A stretch of DNA of 64,000 nt. Origin: Schistocerca nitens. Lineage: Eukaryota; Arthropoda; Insecta; Orthoptera; Acrididae. The notes below the pieces were generated by a model. The model was not told the DNA's origin. It made no database searches and saw nothing but the letters and a program-made list of their open reading frames with translations. Shown here piece after piece: positions 1 to 12,206 of this stretch. The stretch spans positions 125,525,521 to 125,589,520 of the forward strand of contig NC_064621.1 of the NCBI RefSeq assembly GCF_023898315.1, written 5' to 3'. The position numbers and the translations under genes were made by a program. The first letter of the stretch is position 1. Each line of letters begins with the position of its first letter.

Positions 1-225
1 ATAGTGTCTGTTCCATATGTAACTTGTTATTATTCAAGAACTATGCAGTTACATTTTTAGCTATCATAGATGTTCAACAGGAAACTATTGTAGCAGTATG
101 TGAATGTTCACCTGCAAAGCTATTAATGAGGCTTATCAAAAGTTGAACAATAGTGCTCTGGACATATAATTGTGTATAACTGGGTGATTGTGAACAGTGA
201 AAGTAAAGTACTGTGAAACACAAAT

Positions 226-1320
226 GTGCACCTGTCGGCTACATCATTTAAGGTAGTCAGTGTTGTACTTCCACAACCCATTTTTCAGCCAGTGTATCAA
301 TGCAGTACATCAGCACTGAGGACAATCAGTGAAGAAAAAAAGAGGGCGAACCATCACTCCTTCACTGTTTCATCTCTCACAGCTACCCATTCTTCTTCTA
401 TCATATTCCTTTCCCCTGTTCATGTCAAAAATTCCCTAATGCTCCCTCTGAATTTCTCAGAAACCTCTTGTTATTTCAGTTTAGCCAACTCCCATCTCTT
501 TAATTTTCTCCATTTTTCCAATTTCTTTCGTTTCAGTCTATAGTTCCTAACCAATAAACTGTCATCAGAGTTAACATCTGTCCCTGGAAAGGTCTTTCAA
601 TTTAAATCTGTTTCCAAAATTTCTATCTGAGCATTAAATAATCAATCTGATACCTTCCAGTGTCTCCAGGTCTCTTTGATGTATAGAGCTCCTGTTCATT
701 ATTATGAAACCAAGTTAGTGATGGCTGGAGGCAAAATTCCATCAGCTGGCTTCCTCCTCCATTCCTCTCCCCTAGTCCATACTCACCTACTATTTTTCCT
801 TCTATTCCTTTTCCTACTATTGAATTCCATTTACCTCTTGCTATTTAATTTTCTTCTCTCTTAACTAACTCAATAATTTATTTTATCTCATTGTACATTT
901 CTTGAATCTTTCATCACCTGTGGAGCTAGTTGACATATAACCTTGTCCTATTGCAGTGGGTGTGGGCTTCATGTCTATCTTGGCTACAGTTATACATTCA
1001 CAGTGCTGTTGACAGTAGCTTATCCACATTCCTATATCCTTATTCATTACTAAAACCTACACCTGGATTACCCCTATTTGATTTTGTTTTTATAACCCTG
1101 TATTCACCTGACCAATAATTCTGTTCCTCCTGATACCAAACTTCATTAATTATCACTATATCTAAATTTAACCTATCCATTTATAGGATGTAAGTTTTGT
1201 TTCTCCTGATGACATCTCCTGAGTACTCCCTGCCCAGTGGTCCAAATGGGGGATTATTTTACCTCCAGAATATTTTACCCAAGATGATGCCATCATCATC
1301 ATCATCATCATCATCATCAT
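226..1320 (-). pseudogene. Decayed RTE-type LINE, endonuclease half
   Basis: Read on the minus strand this stretch holds pieces of an APE-type endonuclease of a non-LTR retrotransposon. Around 557-583 the minus strand reads DVNSDDSLLV, which matches the C-terminal SDH signature of these endonucleases with His changed to Asp, and it is followed by the Lys/Arg-rich linker usual before the RT. Near 1115-1150 a piece reading EVWYQEEQNYWSG matches the early part of the same domain. Many stops and indels break the frame, so no protein is made. The low-coordinate end lacks the RT; a similar family appears at 27.9-28.9 kb and 45.0-46.6 kb. The clade call (RTE-like) comes from recollection of insect LINEs and is moderate. 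Confidence 0.5.
1291..1320. repeat. (CAT)10 microsatellite
   Basis: Ten uninterrupted CAT units at the edge of the LINE fragment. It may be a grown-out piece of the LINE's own sequence. Confidence 0.9.
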
Positions 1321-1570
1321 TTGTTAAGTGATCAAAAATGTTGGTGGCAGAATTTTGCACTCTTTTTTGTGCTAAAGACAAATCTAATGTTGAGTAATTA
1401 ATGTCATTCTTTTTCTCCTGCCATAGTAATTATGTACTTCATTGTTTTGATTGAACTGCAGTGGATTAGTGGGCTATTTACAACAATACACTGCGAAGCA
1501 GCTGTCAAAGTATTTAACTCAGCAGCTGCGAAACTTTTTTGCTGAAGAGCCAATATTGACATTGTATGAC

Positions 1571-2045
1571 TGTAGTGGACTGACAAGGCAGCCAGTCCAC
1601 AGTGACGGGTAACCGAAAGGCACGCGTACACACACGCCGACTGGCGTTAAGTCTGAAACAGGATACGTGATGAAAGCTATAAAGAAAAGAACGGAGCTTC
1701 TCGTATACTTAACTTTAATTCATTGTGGTACATTTCTCTTGATAATACAAGTGAGACTCTCTCCAGATATGGTTAATGTGCCTTGCTAGGTCGTAGCCAT
1801 GGACTTAGCTGAAGGCTATTCTAACTGTCTCTCGGCAATTGAGAGAAAGGCTTCGTACGTGTAGTCGCTAGCAATGTCGTCCATACAAATGGGGCGAGTG
1901 CTAGTAAGTCTCTCGAGACCTGCCTTGTGGTGGCGCTCGGTCTGCGATCCTGACAGTGGCGACACGCGGGTCCGACATGTACTAATGGACCGCGGCCGAT
2001 TTAAGCTACCACCTAGCAAGTGTGGTGTCTGGCGGTGACACCACA
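1571..2045 (-). mobile_element. Solo LTR of a Gypsy-like retrotransposon
   Basis: A 475-bp unit that, on the minus strand, begins TGTGGTGTC and ends CACTACA, so it has the TG...CA ends of an LTR. It is flanked by a perfect 5-bp duplication, atgac at 1566-1570 and again at 2046-2050. No internal retroelement sequence is next to it, so it is a solo LTR left after recombination between two LTRs. The Gypsy/Ty3 assignment rests on the 5-bp duplication and resemblance to orthopteran LTRs I recall. Confidence 0.75.
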
Positions 2046-2246
2046 ATGACCACATAGGAAGAGGTGGTGGCGGATGGGAGATGAACACTCAGAAGATAAA
2101 TTCAGTTGTCACCAACCTATGGTTATTGACAGAAGCTTACCACTTACATATTCTGAACCTACATAGTGTAAGGTATAACACCAAATAGTTTAAGTGAAAA
2201 AGAAAATAATTTATTGGAACTACATGCATTTTTCTGAAGGAATATA

Positions 2247-3535
2247 CGAGGGCCGTTCAGAAAGTAAAAATATTTTAATATATACATCTTACAACTTCAT
2301 CTTTGCACTATTTTTCTACATAGTCTCCATAGCGATTGAGGCACTTATCGTATCTCTTCACAAGCTTTGAAATTCCTTCTGCATAAAAATCACCCACTTG
2401 TGCCTGGAGCCAGCCTGTGACCGCATCTTTGAGCTTTTCGTCGTCATCAAACCGCTGTGACTCCTTCTTCAAATGCATGAAGAGGTGATAATCACTTGGC
2501 ACCAGGTCTGGGCTGTAAGGTGGATGGTTGATAACGTCCCACTTGAAGGACTCAAGAAGGGCCGTTGTTCTGCGAGCAGAGTGAGGACGGGCGTTATCGT
2601 GCAAAAACGATACCGGAAGTCAGCATACCACGGCGTTTGTTCTGTACAGCCCGTCGTAACTTTTTTATTGTTTCACAGTACACGTCTTGATTAATGGTCA
2701 TACCACGTTCCATGAATTCAACCAACAACACCCCTTTGGCATCCCAAAACACCGTTGCCATCAGTTTTCTGGCAGAAAAATCTTGCGAGGCTTTTCTTGG
2801 TTTGGTAGGCAAATTTGAATGTGCCCACATCTTTGATTGTTCTTTTGTCTCAGGGTTCACGTACTTAATCCAGGTTTCGTCACCGGTCACGATTCTGTTT
2901 AACAATGGTTCTCCTTCGTCCTCATAACGTCACAGAAAGTCTAATGCAGAGGCCATTCTTTGAGTTTTGTGGTGGTCGGTAAGAATTTTGGGCACCCATC
3001 GTGCACAGAACTTACGGTAACCCAATCTTGCTGTCACTGTCTCATACAAGAGAGTCTTAGAAATCTGTGGAAAACCAGTAGACAACTCCGACATTGAGAA
3101 ATGTCAATTTTCATGAACTTTTGCATCAACTGTCTGAACGAGTTCGTCAGTCACCAATGATGGTCTACCACTCCTCTCTTCATCATGAACGTTTTCTCAT
3201 CCACTTTTAAATAAACGTACCCATTCATGGACGACTCCTTCACTCATAACTCTTGGTCCGTACACGGCACAAAGCTCACGATGAATAGCTGCTGCAGAAT
3301 ATCCTTTGGCTGTAAAAAACCTTATGACAGCACGCACTTCACATTTGGCGGGGTTTTCTATTGCAGCACACATTTCAAACTGCCACAAAAACTAAACTAG
3401 CGCAGGTACGACGTTCACTCGACCACGGCTTGATGCCGACTGACCTGTTGAGTGCGTGAACGCACAGATGGCATCGCTACTCCCCCCACAACCCGCACTG
3501 TGACCAATCGGAGGTTACTTTCTGAACCGCCCTCG
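2247..3535 (-). mobile_element. Mariner element, inactive copy
   Basis: A 1289-bp element bounded by TA dinucleotides at 2245-2246 and 3536-3537. The ends are inverted repeats: cgagggccgttcagaaagta at the left and its near-complement tactttctgaaccgccctcg at the right (a few mismatches). The transposase lies on the minus strand and is broken. Confidence 0.9.
2308..3388 (-). pseudogene. Mariner transposase pseudogene (DD34D type)
   Basis: The conceptual transposase starts near 3388 (MWQFEMCAAIENPAKCEVRA, a helix-turn-helix region) and ends at 2308 with GDYVEK, the usual mariner C-terminus. Landmarks in order are VTGDETW (first catalytic Asp, about 2880), MHDNARPH (second Asp, about 2600) and PPYSPDLVPSDY (third Asp, about 2500); the gap between the last two is that of D,D34D mariners. 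The frame is broken in at least three places: a stop after residue 63, a stop near 2920, and a frameshift just before the DNARPH motif. It would not give a functional transposase. The catalytic residues themselves are still readable. Confidence 0.9.
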
Positions 3536-3539
3536 TATA

Positions 3540-5595
3540 ATGACCAACTCTCCATACCTAAGACAGTAGTGCAGTCAGTGCCATCACAACAGGATCCCAT
3601 GTTTATTTTTCCAATTTCCAGGCACATTTTCTAGGCATCTTCATGCCCTACTATCTGAAAAAACACCAAGCAACTGCAGCAATCCATTTTCACTTTGATT
3701 TTTGTGTTAGGCCAAACATAACAGAAAAGGCACAGAATTAAATACTATAACTGAATTAATTGAAAATTTTAACAAAGGGATAGATTGGTGGATGAGAGCT
3801 TTGCGTATAAAAAGATTTAGAAGTCAGTTTTATTCGTTGTGTTATGCATGTTTTGGAAGTAATTAACTCTTTTCGGGGTGAACACCTTGGCCACTTTTCT
3901 CTATGAGTTAGACACCATGTCACCATTAATGTTCCACAGAAGGAACTATTGAACTGAAATAAATAACAAGTAACTACATTTGCAAATAAGGTAGCATGAA
4001 TAGTGTGAATGACTTATATCACATCAGACAAGTCAAAAACATAAAAGATTTACTAAAAATAATGGAACAAACTTCCTCTGTCAGTCTGACTGACAACAAT
4101 TGCAATGTATACTTTACCACACTTTCCCATACCATTGTTAGTATTCATTGGTAAACTACATGTATTAGCATGTTATATTAATTAATATCAGTAATTACAA
4201 TATAAGATGTAATCAGAATTGTTTAATAAATATTTTGATACCATTTTTATTTTACTCATTGTATTGTATCACAACAGCCATTATTTGATTTTATATTACT
4301 TGCTATAAACATGTTCCACATTAGAAGATGACAGTCTCTATAGTTCATATTCATGAATCCAAGAACTTTTGTTTGACATTTGTACCATAGCAGCCGCTCA
4401 GTGCTAATTGTGCATGGTCATGAGTTGAGAGCATTTGGAAGATGAACAAGAAAGTATTCCTCCACTCAATTCTAGCAATGGCCACATTAAATAATACTCT
4501 GCTCATGATGTAAGCAGTGAACTTTACTTAACTCTTCAACTGCAACTAAAATTTGCACATCTTAAAGTATTACCATTTCTGTAAGTATTTTATTTGTTAC
4601 TGAGAAGGAGAAATATGCTTTTAAGAAGCTCTTGTTGTTAGCTGACTTCTTAGATTCTGCTGTCAGCTGCTAGAAACAGATTGTCATAAAATATGGCTGA
4701 TGACCACTGAGCTAACTCCTTAAACAGATGTCTACATAAAGGTTGTGGGTGAGCACAGCGACAGCACAAGTGTGGTTGGAATGCAACCAGATACGACACA
4801 CAGTTAACTCTCAAACAGAAAACTGTAGATATAGAATGGTCTTTTCTAAATGATACACTCCTTGCGGTGACATTGCAGATTTGGCAGGTGAAAATATTTT
4901 AAATGTTGAATGGCACAATCCGTAAAACCAGTAAGTGTGCATGAATTGCACTGATTTAAACTGTTATTTAAGACTTTCCAACACCATTTAAGTAAATAAA
5001 TTTCCATAAAACACTGCAAAAATGACTGCCTTCAGTAAAATAATCAAAAACTCTTAAAGCCGTAAAAACAAATTCACAATCCCTCAAACATTTACCGATC
5101 AGCACACATCGCCTTATTCAAGATTGCAAAAACAGATAATCAACAGAACTACTGGCCAAAACTGTCAATAACAAGGTTGGTAGATTATACACCATAACTC
5201 TACCATGTCTCCAGATATTAAAGTTACTAGTGACATAACCCCACCACCATAACTATCTGCTTCACTATGACACAGCTGGTGCATATTGTATTGGGTGCAT
5301 TACATGATTATTAACTTAATAGTAAGTATCGCAATGTAGACAGCATTATCGATAATACTGAATTTTAATTACCATGTTGAAATCTATACTGATGCTGCAA
5401 TCTGGATCTCCAATAAAGTACTGGTTGAATAGCGACTGATTTCTCCATTCCTGTTAGAATTTTTCCTCCAGTCATCAGGCAATAGTCAGTTTGTTTATTC
5501 TCTGGCGGCGCTCCCCGCCTTACTAAATGTGCATTTTTTTTAAACTATGGGGGGCCCCTCTTTTCCCATATATGTTTTAGTATCTGTGAATTAAT
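3540..5595. other. No feature recognised
   Basis: AT-rich sequence with only short frames. I see no coding similarity, terminal repeats or tandem arrays here. Confidence 0.5.
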
Positions 5596-5623
5596 CTTAA
5601 ACTAGAAACTCAATCTGGAACTA

Positions 5624-6715
5624 GACACTGGTCAGTGTAATAACACCATTTGCCACTGATTAACAATTTTCGCTACGGCGACCATTCTTTGAGATACAGT
5701 TAGAATTGAAAATGGCGAATGTACCGCACTAATAAAGTCTGACAACTGTATATGTTCGATGTGAACGTGCAACAACCAGCCAAAGACGTTAGGTGGCAGC
5801 ACTAGCAGTGAAGGATATATAAAATGTGTCAGGAGGACGCGGACAGTAAATAGTGCATTCGGCACCGTAACGTGGAAACGGAGCGATTTATCTGATGTCC
5901 AAAAGGGGAACATCAACGTCTTTCAGGTCAAGGTTGGAAGCATTTCCATAACTTTTAAGTTTGTGAACTGTTCGTGTGCCACAGTGGTTACAGTATGCCC
6001 TGCATGGCAAAATGGCACCATCCAGAACTGTGGTGCACCACGGTCCACAGATGACACGGGTGAACGATGGTTGTGGAGACGTGTATGGCCGAATAGACAT
6101 GCAACTGTTGAGCAACTCATCGTCCAGATGAACCAAGGAAGTACCAGAAGTGTCTTCCAATGACCGATCAGAGAACGTTGCTGTGTATGGCACTCCGTCC
6201 CCATGCTGTCTGCTGGTCAGTGGCGACGAAGGCTGTAATTTGCACGCATTGCCACAACAGGATGTTCACTGAGTGTCGACAGGTGGCTTTTTCAGAGGAA
6301 TTATGTTGCATACTCCACCGGACAGATGCAGCATACATCTGCCTTTGAGGCCCATGTCCATCTCCACATACAGGACAATTTACCAGCAGGACAATGCAAT
6401 GTGTCACACAGTTCACAGTGTATGTGTGTGGTTCACAGAGCACCATGATGAGTTTACCATGCTCCCTTGGCCACTGAACTCCCTGGATTTAAATCCAATC
6501 GAGAATCTGTGGGACCACCTCGATGTGGTTATACACACCATGGATCCTCAGCTGAGAAACCCAGCGCAGTTGTCCACAGAACTGGAGTCAGAGTGGGTGC
6601 GCGTCCCTGTCGGTACCCTCCAGACCCTGGTTGATTCCTTTCCTGTACATTTCACAGAAGCCCATTCTGGAAAAGATGGTTATTCAGGCTTTTGACAGGT
6701 GGTCTCGTTAATGTG
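5624..6715 (+). pseudogene. Tc1-like transposon relic
   Basis: A decayed plus-strand Tc1-like element. The C-terminal part is clear at 6363-6540: QQDNAMCHTV carries the second catalytic Asp and LNSLDLNPIENLWD carries the Glu of the DDE triad. An upstream piece near 6070-6240 (WRRVWPNRHATVEQLIVQMN) matches the second helix-turn-helix of Tc1/Tc3 transposases. Between them the first catalytic Asp region is missing and the frame shifts several times, which suggests internal deletion. Possible eroded TIRs are tggtcagtgtaat near 5632 and ttaatgtgactgg near 6708. Boundaries are approximate. Confidence 0.75.
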
Positions 6716-6729
6716 ACTGGACAACATAT

Positions 6730-7715
6730 ACGTCATGTATCATAACCCACAGAACGGTAAATTATAAGAAGAGCAAGCTCTGCATTACAATACAGAAACA
6801 GAGGACGACTAGAGCTTATGGTGGCCTGCCAATGCGCTACTAATGTGAGAAAATATCGCACGAAAATCCGTATTCTTCCTTTGCAAAAAACGAATGTTAG
6901 ATGATAATATTTCCATTTATACTTTGTGGGTGGGCCTCATGGTCTGGTGGGTAACTGTGTACTTGGAAACATATTAGTGGCTTTAGAAAGTAATGTAGTC
7001 GAGAAATCTCAATCAAAAACTAAGATTAATTTGTCTTAACCTGGGTTCACAGACAAGTAAAACTTAGTGACGTCGCGGTCGCCTTATGATTGCAAAACTA
7101 TTTATTTGTAAAACCCAGTATTGCAACTCAGACCTTATGGCCATTATCAAGGGGAAATAACTGCACTGTAACATTTGTCAAAATCTAAAACTCATCTGAA
7201 CTGACATGACAAGAATCTAGTTAGATCGCATTCTGTTATTGATTACAATCTTCTTGTGTTTATGAACCTATTTGAGCTCAATTGTAAATATGTTGCTCGT
7301 ATTCAGCTTCATATTTACTTGCATACATACTACAGCATTTGATGGAGTAAAAGAGACGGTGTTTGTTTTTATAAAACAGAAACTGGTTTCGATGCATGGT
7401 ATTCTGTGGAATAAGGAAATTGATACTCTTATCGATCAGCAACATAAGACATCATAGGATATTTCAGTAATGAGCACAAATTATATCCAAGAATTTCCGA
7501 CGTTTTAAACAATGAATTAAAATATAATTTAACATCTGCTAAGGAAACTGACTGTCGAAAATACTTTCCTTCTTTCACCGAAAGAAAAAAAAAAGTTGTT
7601 TAAGATATCGAATTCTCTGTTGCCTAGATTAAGATCTCTGAGTCACATAAACCTCATATGCTGAAACATATAATATGAATATGACAAATAAATAAAAGCA
7701 CCTAGAGCCGTCCTT
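6730..7715. other. No feature recognised
   Basis: No gene, terminal repeat or SINE-like box found; short frames only. Confidence 0.45.
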
Positions 7716-7875
7716 ATGATTTTATTTTATTTTGTCGCTACCAGTTTAAACACTTCAGTGCATCTTCAGGATGTTTTTGATGCGTTACAGGTTGATATGA
7801 TCCCCATGCATAACACATCAGTTGTGGCATTATTGGATATGCAGATAATGTGTCAGCACTCCAACCATCAACTGC

Positions 7876-7917
7876 CAACTGACTCGAGAACCATTCAAAT
7901 GGTTCTCGAGTCAGTTG
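7876..7917. repeat. Perfect palindrome, 20-bp arms
   Basis: Left arm 7876-7895 (caactgactcgagaaccatt) and right arm 7898-7917 are exact reverse complements, separated by only two bases (ca). It would form a tight hairpin in single-stranded DNA or RNA. Confidence 0.97.
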
Positions 7918-8621
7918 ATGAAATCGCCTTCCGTTGACGTGTGCATATCGACTCTTCCAGGCCGCCTCCATGGCAATCATCGACGTAACTCAGGCTTTAT
8001 TTTTGCCGAAGCTACGATCTACTAGCAGACTGCAATGTCTGACATGCACTTCTACATGCCTACCTGCATGCATTTTCACATCCAGTCTCTGACACAACTC
8101 TGAAATCATCTTCCACTGGTAATGCGTATCGATCCTTCCACTCCGTCTTCATGGTAACCATCAGTGTCACTCAAGCTCTGTCACTGTTGACATACAATCT
8201 ACAAGGTTTCTACAAATATACACTTAGAGTAATCTATGTTCTCAAGTCGATTATCATTGGTTATAATTTATTGACGAAATAATTTTTATAGTTGCTATTT
8301 TGTATAATGTATCTATTTCCTCATTTGTTATTAACTATTGTATTACTGCTCTGTGTGTACCTAGTACAGCCTGTTACGCTGTTACTGACGTAACGCAGTA
8401 TGTTGTGAGCGGACAATTGTGTACTGAACCAACTCCGTTGCTCTCGTCAGCAGTTGACGTTCATGGATCCACGACGCGTGCTTCGTTCACCGCCACTGCT
8501 TTCCATCAAGGGTATGATTTCTTCGTTAAAATTTTGTTATATTTTATGTATTTTACATGTAACTATTGTGATCGCATTTCACTGTGAATGAATTCTATAC
8601 TATTGGTTCAGTGTTTATGTT

Positions 8622-8649
8622 CTGAAGATTGTCACATTATGATCGAAAC
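8622..8649 (+). other. Hammerhead-ribozyme-like core, degenerate
   Basis: CTGAAGA (fits the CUGANGA box) at 8622-8628 and GAAAC at 8645-8649 enclose a weak potential stem II. Stems I and III and a cleavage triplet were not established, so this is a resemblance only. Confidence 0.3.
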
Positions 8650-9044
8650 CGGTTACCGTTGCGAATAAATATTTTACTGAGGTCAGGAGTGTTTTGAATT
8701 AAATTTTAAAATTTTCTGGGGGATCGTCACTAACTGCAACAACGTTTACCATACTTTGAGAGCTTACGATTCGACTGCAGAAACTCACGTAATCGTCGTA
8801 CACGCGTTAATAACATACCGATCATAATCCGGTTTCAGTCTCCATAAGCTTTTCAGTTTTTTTTCAGACGTCGATCGATGGGAGTCGCATTCTGATACAC
8901 CTTGCTGTGTCGGTTTCGGCGGTTTCTCGTGATCAGCATTGCTATGGAGAATGCATGATCGCCCTTAAGCCTTCATGGCTTGCCATTACCTGTACATTTT
9001 TGCCAGCTGCAAGAGATGAGCGCTTTAGGGATGCTGGCTGCTTA

Positions 9045-10001
9045 CAAGGGAATCTCCCCATCGCACCCCCCTCAGATTTAGTTATAAGTTGGCACAGTGA
9101 ATAGGCCTTGAAAAACTGAACACAGATCAATCGAGAAAACAGGAAGAAGTTATGTGGAACTATGAAAAAAATAAGCAAAATATACTGAGTTGTCCATGTG
9201 CAACATAAGCAACATCAAGGAGAATGTGAGCTGAGGAGCGCCGTGGTCCCGTGGTTAGCGTGCGGAGCTAGGGGACGAGAGGTTCTTCGTTCAAGTCTTC
9301 GTTCGAGTAAAAAGTTTAATTTTTTATTTTCAGTTTATGTGACAAACCCTTATGTTTTCATCACTTTTTGGGAGTGATTACCACATCCACATGAAAACCT
9401 AAATCAGGCAAGGCAGAAGAATCTTTTTACCATTCGCCAAGTGTACAAGTTAGGTGGGTCGACAACATATTCCTGTCATGTGACGCACATGCCGTCACCA
9501 GTGTCGTATAGGAAATATCAGACGTGCTTTCCTGTGGCGGAATCGGTTGACCTATGACCTTGCGATCAAATGTTTTCGGTTCCCATTGGAGAGGCACGTC
9601 CTTTCGTCTACTAATCGCACGGTTTTGCGGTGCGGTCGCAAAACACAGACACTAAACTTATTACAGTGAACAGAGACGTCAATGAACGAACGGACAGATC
9701 ATAACTTTGCGAAAATAAAGAAAGTAAACTTTTTACTCTAGGGAAGACTTGAACAAAGGACCTCTCGTTCCGCAGCTGCTCACGCTAACCACGGGACCAC
9801 GGCGCTCCTCAGCTCAGACTGTCCTTGATGTTGCATATCTTGCACATGGACTACTCAGTTGGTATATTTTGCTTATTTTTTTCATAGTTCCACACAACTT
9901 CTTCCTGTTTTCTCGATTGATGTGCGTTCAGTTTTTCAAGGCCTATCCACTGTGCCAACTTATAATTAAATGTGAGGGGGTGCGATGGGGAGGTTCCCTT
10001 G
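9045..10001. mobile_element. Long-TIR MITE (TTA target duplication)
   Basis: A 957-bp element with inverted arms of roughly 275 bp (about 9045-9320 and 9728-10001). The tips are caagggaatctccccatcgc and its near-complement gcgatggggaggttcccttg. The trinucleotide tta flanks it on both sides (9042-9044, 10002-10004), as expected for PIF/Harbinger-type insertion. There is no coding frame of note, so it is non-autonomous. Each arm contains a stretch (near 9237-9300 and 9750-9810) with tRNA-like boxes such as gtggttagcgtg and gttcaagtctt. The family is one I recall as abundant in Schistocerca. Confidence 0.75.
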
Positions 10002-10008
10002 TTAGAGC

Positions 10009-12198
10009 AGGGGTCTCCAAACTACGGCCCGCGGGCCGAAACCGGCCCGCGAGGTCCGGCAAACCGGCCCGCGTTAGCTGGCCTGACATCCCTGGTATCC
10101 GGCCCGCCAAATATTTGAGGTGGTACCTATACTGGCAACAATTGAGTTTCGAGGCCTATCGCGACCAATACACCGCGACATTGTCGGAGCTCTATCTTTA
10201 CAAAGAGGAAGGTCATGGTTAAACTTGTGGCTATCCACAATAAACAGACAGGCCATTCTCCGTGCGATAGTGAAAAAAAAAAAAAAACGGTTAACAGACT
10301 AGTTTGGCGAAAACATTTTAAGTAAAAAAATTCTTTGGATTTTATTCTACTCACGAGTCTGGTGCAAGTCTTTCAAATGGACGCCACTTCGGCGACTAAC
10401 CAGCGCACTGCAGTATAATATGGCAAGTCGCTTTCCTCAATACCTGCAAGAAACTTGCGGAACTGGCGATGACTGAGTGCATGGGATCTGATATAATTAA
10501 CAACTGAAATAACTGGGTTTAAAACTTCTGACATATCTAAATGTTTTCCACAAAAAGACTGTTGGTGAATAATACAATGCACTGCTAATGGTTTTGAGCC
10601 ACCGTCATTTTCTACGGCCTTAGAAAGGTGAGCAACAACACCTTTATTTTTCCCACACATGTTTTTGCCACCATCAGTTGTCATATATTTTAATTTCTTA
10701 CACTGCATATTGTTTTTCTGAACTGCTCTTTCAACTCCTTCGCCAGTGGTCGTCCCGTGAATACTGTGAACATCAAGGAGCGCTTCATACAATTCATAAT
10801 TTTTGTCAATCCCTCGAATAAAAAGCAGTACTTGCGCAGTATCTGATACATCTGTTGACTCATCCATGGCCAAAGAGAACCAGTCTAAGTCAATATGTCG
10901 CGCAGTTGTTCTGATATATTTTGTGCAATGTCATCTGTTCTTCGAGCCGCAGTGTTTGCCGACAAACTTATGTTTTTAAATAAATTAATTAATTCTGGAC
11001 ACATTTCTTCTGCTGTTGCAATAATGCAGTTCTTAATTAATTCACCGTCGGTAAATGGCTTACACTGTTTCGCTACTAAATGAGCCACACGGAAACTAGC
11101 ACGAGTTGCTGCATGTTGTTCAGCATTTACTTTCTTAAACAGCGACTGCTGGGTTTTTAGATGGCGTTTCAGAGACTCATACATTTCTAATCGTTCGCAT
11201 CCTGTAAACTTGGAGTAATTCTGAGAGTGCTTAGTCTCATAATAACGTTTTATATTGTATTATTTGAAGACTGATATTGCTTCATTGCAAATAATACACA
11301 TTGGTTTGTTGCCTGACTCCACCACGAAATATTGACACCCCCACTGCTCTTTAAAAATTCTACATTCACTGTCAACCTTTCGTTTCTTCCATATTTGTAA
11401 AGAAGTTCACAAAAGATTGTAACCTGAAAACAAAATTGTGCTATTTAATACTAATAAAACTAGGGAGTAGTCTGCCTAAACAAAATGCAATGAATTTATT
11501 TTTAAGATACTTTAATTACTAAATTAAATACAATTACACTGCAGTTCCACTAAAAAATACAGTGAAAAAATACTCAAGTCGTGCTATACGTATTTCGATT
11601 TTCAGATTTTACTTGTCTCTTCGAATTCAGACTTTGAATTGTCCCACACTTCGTCGTCTCACCTACTAGTACAGTGCATAAAACACTAAAAAAACTCGCA
11701 ACATAGACACAATCACGCAACAGTACTATCAAATATATGCTCTGGCTCTGCTACTCGCTACAAGACTACGTAACTAAATTTTTTACTACGCCGCTTGAAA
11801 TAATAATGCGTTGACATACTCTACCTCTGTTACGTCTTTCAGTAATAGTGTTGCTAACAATGATTTTGAGATTTCGTTAACTTTGCAGGACCCTTTCGTG
11901 AAGAATGTGCAGTGACATACTTTTTTGTCGGTGAAATTCGCCAGAATAAAATACGCCATAATTTCGGTCAGGTACGTCCACCAATCAAAATTATGTAATT
12001 AAATAAAAATCGTAGTTCGTTTCAGTGCTAGCTATGCCCACAACATTAGTTTTTTGGGATTTCATCTTTCCTTTAGCCTTACATTACGATGATCATGGAG
12101 TGCTAGGGTGCTTTAATCCCACTAGGTAGATCTTGGCCCTTATGACTTCGTGGAGGAGCCAATGTGGCCCGCGGACTAAAATGTTTGGAGACCCGTGG
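10009..12198 (-). mobile_element. hAT-like transposon, inactive
   Basis: The ends are inverted: aggggtctccaaac at the left and gtttggagacccgtgg at the right. Flanking octamers gttagagc (10001-10008) and cttagagc (12199-12206) agree at 7 of 8 positions, consistent with the 8-bp duplication of hAT elements. The minus-strand transposase remnant is BED-finger/hAT type. Insertion was a few bases from the end of the preceding MITE. Confidence 0.75.
10373..11390 (-). pseudogene. hAT transposase remnant (BED finger, partial catalytic domain)
   Basis: From the minus-strand start, an N-terminal BED-type zinc finger is visible (GNKPMCIICNEAIS ... YYETKHSQNY, about 11215-11330). It is followed at 11184-10885 by MYESLKRHLKTQQSLFKK and, after a frameshift near 10880, by MDESTDVSDTAQVLLFIRG (10873 downwards), the first part of the hAT RNase-H-like domain with its D-E-S-T motif. 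The frame closes at 10373 just after TAVRW. The C-terminal hAT dimerisation region is not present before the left TIR, so there is an internal deletion as well as the frameshift. The style resembles GTF2IRD2/ZBED-like hAT proteins; no product is expected. Confidence 0.75.
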
Positions 12199-12206
12199 CT
12201 TAGAGC

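Larger units (their letters stand above)
7720..8690. mobile_element. Foldback-like element with hammerhead-like ends
   Basis: The two ends are inverted relatives. On the minus strand the left end reads ctgaagatgcactgaagtg (7751-7769) then a GTTTAAAC box; the right end on the plus strand reads ctgaagattgtcacattatg (8622-8641) then gaaaccggtt. Both follow the pattern CTGAAGA, short stem, GAAAC. Inside are a 42-bp palindrome and an imperfect direct repeat of roughly 90 bp (about 7935-8020 and 8120-8215). No coding frame is convincing. It could be a non-autonomous Penelope-type or other foldback element; boundaries are uncertain. Confidence 0.4.
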
